A stretch of DNA of 64,000 nucleotides from Candidatus Sysuiplasma jiujiangense (GTDB taxonomy: Archaea; Thermoplasmatota; Thermoplasmata; Sysuiplasmatales; Sysuiplasmataceae): contig JAHEAD010000005.1 of NCBI GenBank assembly GCA_019721075.1, positions 1 to 64,000 of the forward strand. Direction: 5' to 3'. The position numbers and the translations under genes are program-made. How positions within the stretch are numbered: position 1 is the stretch's first letter; the number at the start of each line of letters is the position of its first letter. The notes under the pieces are model-generated. The model ran no database searches and had not been told where the DNA came from. It was given only the letters and a program-made list of their open reading frames with translations. This document shows positions 9,123 through 18,303 of this stretch, one piece after another.

Positions 9123-10454
9123 ATGGAAAGAGATAATTTCGACGAGAGACATTACTCTGCTGCCCTTGCTGTAAATGGCGCAGAAGCGGTAAATGCGGCA
9201 ATTCTCGCATTCTCCGAATTAGGTTACAGACAGAATTTCGGCATTATAGCCGGCAGATCAGTCAACTTGGATTACGGGATCAGCGAAAATTATCTTCCTG
9301 TGAGAATCGTTCATCATTCAAGGCATTTGAATCGTTTTATCTCTGGGAGGGAAACACAGCTGCCGCTTCTTCATGCAGTTTCTCTGATGTCTGGCAGAAC
9401 AGAGCGCAAAGTGAAAGAGGCTAGAGGCGGATCACTCACAGATCGACAGCTGATTTTCGAGCTGGTCTCCTCACTTGAAAAGAATGAAACCGGCAGGGCA
9501 GAGGGTATCATCGTGGAATTAGTTTCAAGAGGTATGTTCGAGGAGCTGATGGGTGTCCTCCGGGATGAAGCTGTCAGGCGTTACTCTTATATGTTTCCCG
9601 CTTTTATTCTCTGGAATGCTGTCCGGTGCATCGTCAGCGATGTCCCGGCCTATGAAGGTGGTTCCGTGTCTTTGCTCCGATGCCTTTCCGCAAGCACTGT
9701 TTCAGACGAATACATTTCGGTCCGGAAGGCAATTGGAAGGAAGGAGCTGAAGCTGCATAATGTTCTGGAAAACAGCTACGTCCCCGATGAGAAAGTTGAT
9801 TGGAAAATAATCTCGGCCCTGAGAAGTGGAATTCCGGAACTTGCATTGAACATGCTTCTGGAAAAGATCTCCGACGGAATGAGTCAGAATCACATACTTT
9901 CTCTTGTCTTCAGGGAAATACTTGCTCAGTCACTAAATTCGGACAGAAAGGCGCTGTTCGAACACCTCATTCAGAATTGCTCTTCCATGATTGAGGTGAA
10001 TATTTCCGGGAACGACAGAAGTGAAATCTCAGTGTACGAACTGCTGCTGACTGCCTCACACCTTGCTCAGATTTCTGTCGCCCATCCACTACAGCGGCCC
10101 TCCTCAGAAGGAAATGATGGCCTCAATGATGCTCTTCTCGTCATAGAGAGTGCCTTATCCGAAAAGACAGGTTCAATCCTGCCGGCGAAGCACAACACAT
10201 TGTCGAACCAGGGGATAGCTGAATTTCTTGTCATGGCATCAATAAAGTGTGATCAGCTGAAAAACTTCAGTGAAGCCCTCTGCCACTGCTCATCTGTTCT
10301 GTCGGCCGGTGAAGTTCTCGGCGGCGGTAATGTTGCCAAATACGTCATCGACGAAAGCGCAGATTATCTTTCAAAACTGTTTTTGATCGGCGGCAGGTAC
10401 GCCACTTCGATATATGACAGATTCGGAAGTTTCAGTGAATCCGATTCTCATTAA
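9123..10454 (+). CDS. Uncharacterised 443-residue soluble protein
   Basis: I do not recognise this protein. It has no signal peptide, membrane span or cysteine cluster. Its first 75 residues look like a mixed alpha/beta unit (YSAALAVNGAEAVNAAILAF, then NFGIIAGRSVNLDYG and LPVRIVHHSRHLNRF). The rest appears mostly helical, with repeated leucine-rich amphipathic helices that resemble an alpha-solenoid. Codon use and base composition match the neighbours, so it is very likely a real gene. It starts 62 bases after the thioesterase stop on the same strand and could be co-transcribed with it. No function is proposed. Confidence 0.75.
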   Translation: MERDNFDERHYSAALAVNGAEAVNAAILAFSELGYRQNFGIIAGRSVNLDYGISENYLPVRIVHHSRHLNRFISGRETQLPLLHAVSLMSGRTERKVKEARGGSLTDRQLIFELVSSLEKNETGRAEGIIVELVSRGMFEELMGVLRDEAVRRYSYMFPAFILWNAVRCIVSDVPAYEGGSVSLLRCLSASTVSDEYISVRKAIGRKELKLHNVLENSYVPDEKVDWKIISALRSGIPELALNMLLEKISDGMSQNHILSLVFREILAQSLNSDRKALFEHLIQNCSSMIEVNISGNDRSEISVYELLLTASHLAQISVAHPLQRPSSEGNDGLNDALLVIESALSEKTGSILPAKHNTLSNQGIAEFLVMASIKCDQLKNFSEALCHCSSVLSAGEVLGGGNVAKYVIDESADYLSKLFLIGGRYATSIYDRFGSFSESDSH

Positions 10455-10572
10455 ACAGACTGACGGAGATCAGAATATTGCAATTGATATTGTAAAAACA
10501 CTCATAGAATTTCCGGAAGCATTCTATAATTCTGCGATTTTTTTCTGACATCAGCGTCGGCAAAATTTTGGT

Positions 10573-10614
10573 AAATTATATTTGTATGAATGTATATGTG
10601 GTAGACGGAGTGAT
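10573..10614 (+). promoter_or_regulatory. Promoter and SD site of the lysine-rich microprotein
   Basis: A TATA-like AAATTATATTT (10573-10583) is followed about 25 bases later by GGAGTGAT (10607-10614). That sequence is close to the full anti-SD complement, and it ends five bases before the TTG at 10620. Confidence 0.5.
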
Positions 10615-10619
10615 TGTTT

Positions 10620-10676
10620 TTGCCAACTAAGAAAAAAGCAAAGACTGCAAAAAAGGCAAAGAAGGGAAAGAAATAG
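10620..10676 (+). CDS. Lysine-rich 18-residue microprotein
   Basis: The frame reads MPTKKKAKTAKKAKKGKK, with ten lysines in 18 residues and no acidic residue. It starts at TTG 10620, with GGAGTGAT five bases upstream. A stem-loop with a T-rich tract starts 20 bases after its stop. A TATA-like box at 10573-10583 completes a self-contained transcription unit. The composition resembles histone H1 or eukaryote-like basic tails, so binding to nucleic acid or another polyanion is plausible, but this is inference. The alternative is that the signals belong to a small RNA and the peptide is incidental. Confidence 0.5.
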   Translation: MPTKKKAKTAKKAKKGKK

Positions 10677-10695
10677 AAACCTGAGGATTCTGAAT

Positions 10696-10730
10696 GGGGG
10701 AAACGGTTTTCCCTTCTATTTTTCATTTTT
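10696..10730 (+). terminator. Stem-loop with T-rich tract after the microprotein
   Basis: GGGAAA (10698-10703), loop CGGT and TTTCCC (10708-10713) form a six-pair stem, extendable by G-T pairs. It is followed by TTCTATTTTTCATTTTT. The T tract agrees with archaeal termination. The DUF255 gene starts 126 bases further on. Confidence 0.65.
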
Positions 10731-10855
10731 GTCATTCAGGGTGAATTTTTTAAGAATCTTTTTTGTTTCCCATTGCCGGCTGCACTATTCAGCCAACTGC
10801 TGCCACAAGTGAATAACAATAAAGGTATCTATCTGTTAAGTGATCCTTATTTTCA

Positions 10856-12946
10856 ATGGCGGATACTGGTAATTCTGCAAACAGGCTTGTTAATGAGAGA
10901 AGTACATATCTCAGAGATGCGGCCATGCAGCCAGTTGACTGGTTTCCATGGTGTCATGAAGCATTTGAAAAGGCACACAGGGAAGGGAAACCAGTTCTGC
11001 TCGACATCGGCGCTTCATGGTGTCACTGGTGCCATGTTATGGATGAAGGAACTTATGAAGACAAACATATTGCGCAACTGATTAATGAAAAGTTTGTTGC
11101 TGTAAAGGTCGACAGGGATGAAAGACCAGACATTGACGGGCGTTACCAGAAGGCTGTAAATGCGATGACGGGCCAGGGAGGATGGCCCCTTACAGTCTTC
11201 CTTGATGATGAAGGAAGACCGTTTTACGGCGGAACATATTTCCCTCCCAAACAGTCAGGGCAGCTTCCCGGCCTGGACGAAGTGCTTGAAAAAGTCCATG
11301 ACTATTACTCCTCAAACAGAGACGATGCATCGGAGGTCGGAAAGAGGGTTTTGTCAGCCCTCAAAACAGAGAGAAAGGACAAATCTGAGGCAGTCAGGAC
11401 ATCCCTGCTTTCGGCAGCCTGCCTGCAGATGATTGCCGAATCGGATATGAAATACGGTGGATTCGGTTACTCGCCCAAATTCCCGCATACAGCCGCAATT
11501 GAATTCCTCATGGCTGCATTTCGCAGGGGTAATAATAATGCTCTTCCAGTAATAATAGCCACTCTGAACAAAATGCAGGAAGGAGGAATCTTCGATCAGT
11601 TGGGCGGAGGGTTTCACAGGTATTCCACGGACGAGAAATGGGTAGTCCCCCATTTTGAGAAGATGTCCTACGACAATGCATTTCTTCTGAAAAACTATGT
11701 TCACGGTTACCAGATTTTCAGGGACGAGGAATACAGAAAAACTGCGGACCTCATCATTAACTTCGTCATGACTAAACTGAAGTCAGAAGCCGGATTCTAT
11801 TCGACCCAGGACGCCGATGCGATTCCGGGGGATGACGGCGATTACTGGACGTGGTCTCCCTCAGAACTATCTTCTGTGCTTAGCGGAAAGGAAAGGGAGG
11901 TAGCATCCTTCGTCTATCATATTCGGGGAGAGGCGGAAATGCATGGCAGGAGTGACAGGCATGTACTCTACAGGGCGATGACTGTGCCTCAGGCAGCCGA
12001 ACGTCTCTCCCTGACAAGGACTGAGGCGGAACAAATGCTGAATACTGCAAGAGACAAAATGCTTCTCGCAAGACAAAAAAGACCTTCCCCGCGCGTAGAC
12101 AGAACCGTCTTTTCCAACTGGACCGGCATGGTCATTTCTTCGGTCTATGAGTATGCACGTGCATTCAATCTTGACAATGACGCAGATTTCTGCAGGAAGG
12201 CAATAGAATATTCTATTGCGCATTCATTCGATGAGGAAACCGGATTCCTGCATGTAGTAGATTCTTCAAGGAAAGTTACAGGTATGCTTGAGGATCAGGT
12301 GCAGATGGGTCTGTCCCTGATAGATGCCTTTTGCTATCATGGAAATGAAATTTTTCTGAGGACTGCGGTTTCAGTTGCAAAGATACTGTCCAGCAGGTAC
12401 GCGCTGTCCTCCGGGCTTCTTTCAGATACAGACAGATATCTTGCAACGCCTGATTTCAACGAACTATCCTCGATTGAGAACATACAGCTGTACGATTCAC
12501 CTAATCCTTCCCCGAATGCCTCTGCTGCAATATTTTTTCAAAGGCTCGAAGCCGTCACGGGTGAACATTCGTATCTCGACAGTTCGCAACGTATTTTGAA
12601 CGCTGCGTCACATTTTTGCTCTGAGAGCGGCTCTTTTGCAGGTTCATATTTTCAGGCTCTGGACAGCCATATGAATGGTATGGCATCACTGGTTATAGTC
12701 GGATCAGAGGGAGAGCGGAATTTCGAAGAACTGAAAGCCGCCTCCTCGCAAATCTATCTTCCTGCAAAGGAGACAATATTTGTCGACCTTTCCGGTGGCT
12801 GCAGGAAACTCTATTCCGAAACAATAAAAGGCATGATTGAAAGGGCCGAAAAAGGGAAAAAGGCATTTGCATTCCTGTGCAGGGGAACAACATGTTCTTC
12901 TCCTTCAGGTTCTGCGGACGAACTGATTAAAACAGTGGGAGTCTGA
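10856..12946 (+). CDS. DUF255 / YyaL (SSP411-like) thioredoxin-domain protein
   Basis: The 696-residue protein has the standard layout of the YyaL/spermatogenesis-associated-20 family. An N-terminal thioredoxin-like domain carries the motif [16 protein letters not shown] near residue 60 and the cis-proline segment [23 protein letters not shown]. It is followed by an (alpha/alpha)6-barrel region resembling N-acylglucosamine epimerase folds (for example [35 protein letters not shown] and the [18 protein letters not shown] stretch). The family is widespread but its reaction is not established; a redox or sugar-related role is often suggested. The start at ATG 10856 gives the conserved [15 protein letters not shown] opening. 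It is monocistronic by appearance. Confidence 0.9.
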   Translation: MADTGNSANRLVNERSTYLRDAAMQPVDWFPWCHEAFEKAHREGKPVLLDIGASWCHWCHVMDEGTYEDKHIAQLINEKFVAVKVDRDERPDIDGRYQKAVNAMTGQGGWPLTVFLDDEGRPFYGGTYFPPKQSGQLPGLDEVLEKVHDYYSSNRDDASEVGKRVLSALKTERKDKSEAVRTSLLSAACLQMIAESDMKYGGFGYSPKFPHTAAIEFLMAAFRRGNNNALPVIIATLNKMQEGGIFDQLGGGFHRYSTDEKWVVPHFEKMSYDNAFLLKNYVHGYQIFRDEEYRKTADLIINFVMTKLKSEAGFYSTQDADAIPGDDGDYWTWSPSELSSVLSGKEREVASFVYHIRGEAEMHGRSDRHVLYRAMTVPQAAERLSLTRTEAEQMLNTARDKMLLARQKRPSPRVDRTVFSNWTGMVISSVYEYARAFNLDNDADFCRKAIEYSIAHSFDEETGFLHVVDSSRKVTGMLEDQVQMGLSLIDAFCYHGNEIFLRTAVSVAKILSSRYALSSGLLSDTDRYLATPDFNELSSIENIQLYDSPNPSPNASAAIFFQRLEAVTGEHSYLDSSQRILNAASHFCSESGSFAGSYFQALDSHMNGMASLVIVGSEGERNFEELKAASSQIYLPAKETIFVDLSGGCRKLYSETIKGMIERAEKGKKAFAFLCRGTTCSSPSGSADELIKTVGV

Positions 12947-13053
12947 TTTCCGGAATTACGTCTGAAGGGGAGTGTAAAGCTTGTGAAGAATTGACTACAT
13001 TATGCCTTATTTCACATTATCATCAGGACTCTCTGCATTTACCGGAAATGGCG

Positions 13054-13218
13054 TTACTCATCCGGTGAAGGCTCGCACAATTTCCCTTTCTCCCATTTCA
13101 ATCCCCTGCCTTCGGAACAATCACGGCACAGTATGACATATCCCCTGGGATTCATGAGGTCGCTGAATCTCTTTAGATCAATAAGCTCGACAGGCATCTG
13201 GCAATCTTCACACTGCAT
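13054..13218 (-). CDS. Small zinc-ribbon protein, function unknown
   Basis: A 54-residue protein with two CxxC pairs (CEDC at residues 3-6 and CRDC near residue 32), separated by a short helix. This is the layout of a single zinc ribbon. The ATG at 13218 is preceded by GGAGTGGA about nine bases upstream. An in-frame ATG six codons further up is less likely. The C-terminal tail is charged. Small proteins of this type in archaea often bind RNA or act in complexes, but nothing here identifies the partner. Confidence 0.65.
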   Translation of the reverse strand: MQCEDCQMPVELIDLKRFSDLMNPRGYVILCRDCSEGRGLKWEKGKLCEPSPDE

Positions 13219-13318
13219 TTGACTTCCACTCCACATTACGTCCGACTTCTAATTAACTTTGCCGTAATTCGCGCAGGAGCTTCTGCCAAAAGCTTCTGGA
13301 GGCGGCCCGTCTTTTGTT

Positions 13319-14263
13319 TCAACGTTCTCTTCTTCCAGATCTTCCCCGCCTGGATGCTATTGCGTATACGGAAAAAAGTGAAACCGCGATTATTACAGTC
13401 GCTATTGCCGCTTCTTCGAAGGGCTGGCCAGGCGGCGACACCGCGTAAATGGTGTTTCCTATTGCATAGCCTCTTCCTTTAAACACTATCATCGCTGACG
13501 GATCCTCCCGTAGCGACATGGTGTAGTTGCCTGTTGCATTTCCGGAAATGAAAGGTATCCTGAACACCGTTTCGTTCAGGGCACTGGCCTGGTAAGAATA
13601 GACTGTCTGTTTTACGGTAGCAGAGTAAGTCCTTGTCCAGTTTGCGAGAGGAATTGAAAATTCTCCAAAATTCAGTATGTTCACTCTCTTCAGATACGGA
13701 ACGCTGCTGTTCAGTACCGAAAGCTCGGTGATGTTTTCAAGATAGCTTGCAGGACTGTTCAGATTGATTTCATTTCCGCTGCTGCCTATCGAATTGAGCG
13801 TACCGCTGAAATTGAAACTCTTCCAGGTCATGTTGTATGCCCCCGCGGTGCCGTTCGGCAGCCACCTCAGAGACATGTTGAGCCTCGTTATTGCAACTAG
13901 CCCGATGCCGGATGCTGTCTGAGTGACAGTCAAATTCATGCTGCTGTCCAGGTAGAAAACCTGAATTGAGTCGTTGAAATCCGAAATCGTCTGATTGATT
14001 TTTTCTTCATCCTTCAGGCCTAGGGGCGTGGTTGTGTTTACGGACGCGCCAGATGAGAAACCGCCGGTTCCAATTTTTGTGTAATTGGTGAAATTTCCGC
14101 CGGTAATATTTATGTATGTTGCGATCTCCGAATTCCAGTAGGCGACCCCGTTTGAAGGATTGAGGTAGATATGCAGGCTTGAGCCTGCTGCAGGAGGAAA
14201 CACCTGAACAAGGATAAACAGCGATAGCAAAACAGTCAAGACCGATATTGCCTGCGATTTCAC
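13319..14263 (-). CDS. Secreted, probably glycosylated surface protein with C-terminal anchor
   Basis: The 314-residue product begins with a signal peptide (ISVLTVLLSLFILVQVFPPAAG). It ends in one membrane span (AAIATVIIAVSLFSVYAIA) followed by a basic tail rich in arginine. This is a type I topology with most of the chain outside the cell. The outside part carries about a dozen NxS/T sequons (for example NITG, NFTN, NYTK, NMSL, NETV), as expected for N-glycosylated archaeal envelope proteins. There are no recognised enzymatic motifs. It could be an S-layer-associated or substrate-binding protein. The family is not known to me. Confidence 0.75.
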   Translation of the reverse strand: MKSQAISVLTVLLSLFILVQVFPPAAGSSLHIYLNPSNGVAYWNSEIATYINITGGNFTNYTKIGTGGFSSGASVNTTTPLGLKDEEKINQTISDFNDSIQVFYLDSSMNLTVTQTASGIGLVAITRLNMSLRWLPNGTAGAYNMTWKSFNFSGTLNSIGSSGNEINLNSPASYLENITELSVLNSSVPYLKRVNILNFGEFSIPLANWTRTYSATVKQTVYSYQASALNETVFRIPFISGNATGNYTMSLREDPSAMIVFKGRGYAIGNTIYAVSPPGQPFEEAAIATVIIAVSLFSVYAIASRRGRSGRRER

Positions 14264-14338
14264 AGTGTTCCAGCAACTGTTTTTACTATAATTTTATTGC
14301 TGATCGCTTTAGACAGTACCCGCGCCGGATAGCAGTTA

Positions 14339-14617
14339 TCAGCCGCCGGACACCGCCGGAACTATGTCGACAACTGAACTTTTACTGAGTTCTGTTTTCT
14401 GTCCGTTGAGAAATCTTATATCCTTCCCGTCCACGTATACATTGATATACCTGCGTATCCGGTCCCCGTCCTCGTATGTCCTTCGTCTGAATTCTTCTCC
14501 AAAAATAGAAGCAAGTCTGGAAAAAAGGGCATCTATGCTGCCCTCAAACTCAATTTCAATTTCCCTGTTTCCCTTTGTTATTGACTGCAGTGCAGATGAG
14601 AAGTGCACAGTAACCAT
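14339..14617 (-). CDS. MoaD/ThiS-type ubiquitin-like sulfur carrier (SAMP-like)
   Basis: The 92-residue protein has the beta-grasp pattern of MoaD: an opening strand VTVHFSSALQ, a middle helix (IDALFSRLASIFGEEF), VYVDGKDIRFLNG, and a closing VVDIVPAVSGG. The C-terminal diglycine is the part that is adenylated and thiocarboxylated by an E1-like enzyme. In archaea such proteins serve molybdopterin or tRNA thiolation, or protein modification as SAMPs. Its start codon overlaps the stop of threonine synthase (both touch 14617), so the two are co-translated. The link to threonine synthesis is unexplained; sulfur transfer to an amino acid is one guess. Confidence 0.85.
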   Translation of the reverse strand: MVTVHFSSALQSITKGNREIEIEFEGSIDALFSRLASIFGEEFRRRTYEDGDRIRRYINVYVDGKDIRFLNGQKTELSKSSVVDIVPAVSGG

Positions 14618-15918
14618 CAGTTCAAACCTCCGATGCCCTTTTCAAAAATTTTTTCGACCTCTTCAGTATTATTTCCCACCTTATATGTGCGTCCCATTGA
14701 TTTGGCATCCAGATGCCTTTGAGATTTAAGGCCGTTTCCTGTGATGAGGCATACGATTGTCTCGTCTCTTCCTATTGTCCCGTCCTCCAGCTTCCTGCGC
14801 AGGGAGGCAATGACGCATCCTCCTGCAGGTTCGGTGAATACGCCTTCATGACGGGCAAGGAGCATCTGCCCCTCAAAAATCTCTCTGTCATCCGGCGCAT
14901 CAGCGAAACCTGCGGATTTCCTGATTATGGACAGGGCCTCATAACCCGAGGCAGGATCACCTATTGCCAGCGACTCGGCCACTGTTTCCGGTCTCTCAAC
15001 AGGATGTATCATGCCATCCGTTCCGGAGTAGGCATCAGAAATCGGAGAGCATCCATACGGCTGCGTGCCTGAAATCATTACTTCTGCAGAATCATCTATG
15101 AGACCTGTTTCAGCAAACTCATTTAATCCCTTGCTCACAGCAGTCAGCAGCGCCCCCGAACCCATGGGTACAATTACCCTGTCAGGCAGTGCCCACCCAA
15201 GCTGCTCTACCGTTTCCATCGCTATTGTTTTGGATCCCTCCACATAATACGGCCTGAGATTTATGTTGACGAACCCTATCCTGTATCTGTCGGCGATCAG
15301 GTTTGAAATCCTGTTTGCTTCATCATATGTTCCGTCAACCTCAATCAGATTTGCACCATATGCCAGCGCCGGCAATATCTTCCCTCTGTCCGTGCTGGAC
15401 GGAACGAGCACATATGACGGGATACCGTATTTTGCCGATGCTGCAGCTACAGCTCCCGCAAGGTTTCCCGTGGATGCGCAGCCCGAACCCGCGAGACCGA
15501 ACTCAACGATCTTTGTTATGGACACCGCAACGGGTCTGTCCTTAAAGGAATAAGTCGGATTCACAGTATCGTCCTTGACGAGAATCCTTCTGGCCCCCAG
15601 CATCCTGGCGAGATTCCTGCACTCTCTCAAGGGAGTCATTCCGGGATTGAGTCCGTCTGCTCCGACAACCGGATCAGCAGGTAGAAGAGGCCAATATCGC
15701 CACATGCTGCCCGGCTGCGATCGGATATAATCCCTGTCAAGAAATTCCCTGACTTCCTCGGTTCGGTATTTTACCTCCAGGGAATGGAAGCATTCATCAC
15801 ATGCATTCCTCAGGCCCACCGGAAACTTTTTTCCGCATCCCTTGCACTCAAAGCCATCTATGTAGCTTCCGCGCTGATTGCCTCCTCTGCTGGTATATAG
15901 CGTCATTTTGCAGACCAT
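14617..15918 (-). CDS. thrC: Threonine synthase
   Basis: This PLP enzyme converts O-phosphohomoserine to threonine. An N-terminal zinc ribbon (two CxxC pairs, in FECKGCGKKF and ACDECF) precedes the catalytic domain. The PLP lysine lies in NPTYSFKDRPV, and the phosphate-binding glycine loop appears as STGNLAGAVAAASAKYG. PMGSGALL and GNGLKS are also present. The open frame continues 32 codons further upstream, but the TATA box at 15945-15954 puts transcription start near 15920-15925. The ATG at 15918 (or 15906) is therefore the likely start, nearly leaderless. A perfect palindrome sits directly before it. Confidence 0.93.
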   Translation of the reverse strand: MVCKMTLYTSRGGNQRGSYIDGFECKGCGKKFPVGLRNACDECFHSLEVKYRTEEVREFLDRDYIRSQPGSMWRYWPLLPADPVVGADGLNPGMTPLRECRNLARMLGARRILVKDDTVNPTYSFKDRPVAVSITKIVEFGLAGSGCASTGNLAGAVAAASAKYGIPSYVLVPSSTDRGKILPALAYGANLIEVDGTYDEANRISNLIADRYRIGFVNINLRPYYVEGSKTIAMETVEQLGWALPDRVIVPMGSGALLTAVSKGLNEFAETGLIDDSAEVMISGTQPYGCSPISDAYSGTDGMIHPVERPETVAESLAIGDPASGYEALSIIRKSAGFADAPDDREIFEGQMLLARHEGVFTEPAGGCVIASLRRKLEDGTIGRDETIVCLITGNGLKSQRHLDAKSMGRTYKVGNNTEEVEKIFEKGIGGLN

Positions 15919-15954
15919 TATCGAACTTCGATATAGCATTGGTTGATATAAAAA
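15919..15954 (-). promoter_or_regulatory. thrC promoter with palindromic operator
   Basis: The minus-strand TATA box TTTTTATATC (15945-15954) is followed by TATCGAA-G-TTCGATA (15919-15933). This is two perfect seven-base arms around one central base. The palindrome covers the expected transcription start and touches the chosen ATG, a typical repressor position. Confidence 0.6.
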
Positions 15955-16093
15955 TTCTAAAAGGAATTTTACTTTTGCCTGCGCCATATATCGCTGTTTG
16001 CACCGGATATGCATGAGACGGCGGTTGAAACAGCAGGATTGTAGCTCGCACTATTCCGATACGAATTAATATTGGAGAACAATCGGTAACCAT

Positions 16094-16657
16094 ATGTCCT
16101 TTCCGAGGATTGAAGACATTAAGAAGATCAGAAAGCAGCTGGACATGACTCAGAGCCAGCTTGCAAGAGCGGCCAATGTGAGCCAGTCGACGATAGCAAA
16201 GCTGGAAAGGAACAGCATATCTGCAAGTTACGATATTGTAACCAGGGTTTTCAATACACTTGAATCCGAGGGACGGAGCAGAAAGCTCAGAAAGACTGCC
16301 AAGGATGTTCTTCACCCCTCTGTGGTGAGCGTCAATAATTTCGCAACGCTTGCCGAGGTTTCGGAACTCCTCAAAAGAAAGGGCTATTCACAGTTGCCGG
16401 TAATGAGCGGTGAACGGGTGATGGGCAGCATATCCGAAGAGGCAATACTTGACAAGCTCAGGGACGGCATAAGCATTGAGGAGCTCGCAGGGATCAGGGT
16501 CGAGGAAGTGATGAATGAAGCATACCCTGTTATATCTGAAGAAACACCTGTTGAAGCAGTCGCCTCCCTCCTCACACACAGCACTGCGGTTCTGGTTCAG
16601 CGAAGGGGCAGGATCTCAGGCATTATCACGAAGTCAGATCTTCTCAAGCTCATCTGA
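16094..16657 (+). CDS. HTH-XRE transcriptional regulator with two CBS domains
   Basis: The 187-residue protein has a Cro/CI-type helix-turn-helix in the first 60 residues (LDMTQSQLARAANVSQSTIAKLERN). A pair of CBS motifs follows, starting at KDVLHPSVVSVNNFATLAE and VEEVMNEAYPVISEETPVEAVASLL and ending GIITKSDLLKLI. CBS pairs bind adenosine ligands such as ATP, AMP or SAM. This fusion is a conserved archaeal regulator family. It is divergent from thrC and has its own TATA-like box (16063-16073), 26 bases before the ATG. Control of thrC through the adjacent palindrome is an attractive but untested idea. Confidence 0.88.
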   Translation: MSFPRIEDIKKIRKQLDMTQSQLARAANVSQSTIAKLERNSISASYDIVTRVFNTLESEGRSRKLRKTAKDVLHPSVVSVNNFATLAEVSELLKRKGYSQLPVMSGERVMGSISEEAILDKLRDGISIEELAGIRVEEVMNEAYPVISEETPVEAVASLLTHSTAVLVQRRGRISGIITKSDLLKLI

Positions 16658-16718
16658 AGAGGGAGGAAAAGTGTTTTGGTGAAAATGTTTGAGTTAACGA
16701 TCTAACCGCCGCAAAAAT

Positions 16719-17972
16719 TCAGGGCCAGAGTCCTCTTGCCCTGTGGGCGTCCACGACCTTCTTTACCGCATAGACATACGCTGCTGTCCTCATGTCTATG
16801 TTTTCCTTCTTTGATATCGGTAGGATATCATTGTATGCCGACGTCATAACCCTTTCGAGTTTCTGATTGACCTCTTCCAGCGACCAGAAGAAGCTCTGTA
16901 TATCCTGAACCCACTCAAAGTAGCTCACTGTGACGCCTCCTGCATTTGCAAGCACATCCGGTATCAGAAATACACCATTCTTGAAAAGTATCTCATCGGC
17001 CTTTGGTGTTGTGGGTCCATTCGCCTCTTCGACAACCATTTTTGCCTTGATCTTGGATGCATTCTTTTCCGTTATCTGATTTTCAAGAGCAGCTGGAACG
17101 AGTATGTCCGTATCCAGCATGAGAAGCTCATCGTTTGAAATGTTCCTTGTTCCGGGGAAATTTACAACCGAACCTGTTTTCGCCTTATGTTGTTCAAGCT
17201 TGGGAATATCAATGCCCTCTTTGCTGTATATGGCGCCTCTGCTGTCGCTTGTTGCAATGATCTTTGCCCCCAGATCACTGTGGAAAAGTCTGGCACCTAT
17301 CGAGCCGGCATTTCCGAATCCCTGAACCGCTACCGTTGCCTTTTTTGTGTCTATTCCCGCGGTTTTTGCGGCAGCCCTTGCAACATACATCGCGCCCCTG
17401 GCGGTTGCTTCCCCCCTTCCCTCGGATCCTCCAATGCTCAGTGGTTTTCCTGTGACCACTCCGGGCACTGAGTAGCCCTTTATCATGCTAAATGTGTCCA
17501 TCATCCATGCCATCGTCTGGGAATCTGTGTAAACATCCGGAGCAGGAATGTCCTTCTCAGGTCCTATTATTATGCTTATTTCCGATGTGTATCTTCTTGT
17601 CAGTCTTTCAAGCTCATTCCTGCTCAATTGCTTCGGATCAACGACAACACCACCTTTTGCGCCTCCGTAGGGCAGATTTACGACAGATGTCTTCCATGTC
17701 ATCCATGCGGCCAATGCCCGTACCTCGTTCAGGGTTACATTGGGATGGAACCTGACTCCACCCTTGCAGGGTCCCCTTGAATAGTTATACTGAACACGGT
17801 ACCCGGTAAAGACTCTGACCGAATCATCGTCCATTCTTACCGGGAAATTGACTGTCAGCTCCCTCTTGGGGTGTGTCAGTATTTCTACCATTCCGTTGTC
17901 GAGGTTGAGTATCTTAGCAGCCTTCTTAATCTGCTCAACAGCAATCCCAAATTGATCTAGTTGTTCTGCCAT
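16719..17972 (-). CDS. gdhA: Glutamate dehydrogenase (Glu/Leu/Phe/Val family)
   Basis: The enzyme interconverts glutamate and 2-oxoglutarate plus ammonia using NAD(P). The catalytic lysine is in GPCKGGVRFHPNV, the substrate lysine in WKTSVVNLPYGGAKGG, and the dinucleotide loop in VQGFGNAGSIGA. At 417 residues it is typical of the hexameric archaeal type. The ATG at 17972 is preceded by AGGTG eight bases upstream and starts MAEQLDQFG. The frame runs ten codons further up to 18002, which lacks an SD site. It probably links amino-acid catabolism, fed by tricorn and the permease elsewhere in the window, to the 2-oxoacid oxidoreductase. Confidence 0.93.
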   Translation of the reverse strand: MAEQLDQFGIAVEQIKKAAKILNLDNGMVEILTHPKRELTVNFPVRMDDDSVRVFTGYRVQYNYSRGPCKGGVRFHPNVTLNEVRALAAWMTWKTSVVNLPYGGAKGGVVVDPKQLSRNELERLTRRYTSEISIIIGPEKDIPAPDVYTDSQTMAWMMDTFSMIKGYSVPGVVTGKPLSIGGSEGRGEATARGAMYVARAAAKTAGIDTKKATVAVQGFGNAGSIGARLFHSDLGAKIIATSDSRGAIYSKEGIDIPKLEQHKAKTGSVVNFPGTRNISNDELLMLDTDILVPAALENQITEKNASKIKAKMVVEEANGPTTPKADEILFKNGVFLIPDVLANAGGVTVSYFEWVQDIQSFFWSLEEVNQKLERVMTSAYNDILPISKKENIDMRTAAYVYAVKKVVDAHRARGLWP

Positions 17973-18303
17973 TTTATTGCACCTGATTGATTTTCCCTGC
18001 ACTATTTATGTCCCTATAGCGCAGGTGTATTGAAGCTAGTATGCCCGTATATTTTAATACTGCCGATGTGAAAATTAGGCATGGCGGTAAAGTGCAGAAT
18101 TGTGAATACCGTTCACGTTAAGCCAGGAAGAATTAATCCGGGCGCCGACTCCATTCAGAAGACGCATTCCGGGTACGATAACTGCAATGGAAGCGATTTA
18201 TGGTGCACATACGGATATAATGCCTGCAGCCTTAACCTAATTTCCTTCGGAAATAGGTTGAAATACAGGTTCGCGGTAAACGCGATCGGGAGGTATGGCA
18301 AAT
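17973..18303. other. Intergenic region between gdhA and htpX
   Basis: This 331-base divergent spacer holds a TATA-like TATATTTTAATA (about 18048-18059) and a hairpin at about 18235-18256 (ATTTC, loop CTTCG, GAAAT, with CCT/AGG flanks). The SD site GGGAGGT (18288-18294) of htpX is at its right end. An open frame from ATG 18081 runs into htpX but looks unlike a protein, and I do not call it. Confidence 0.4.
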
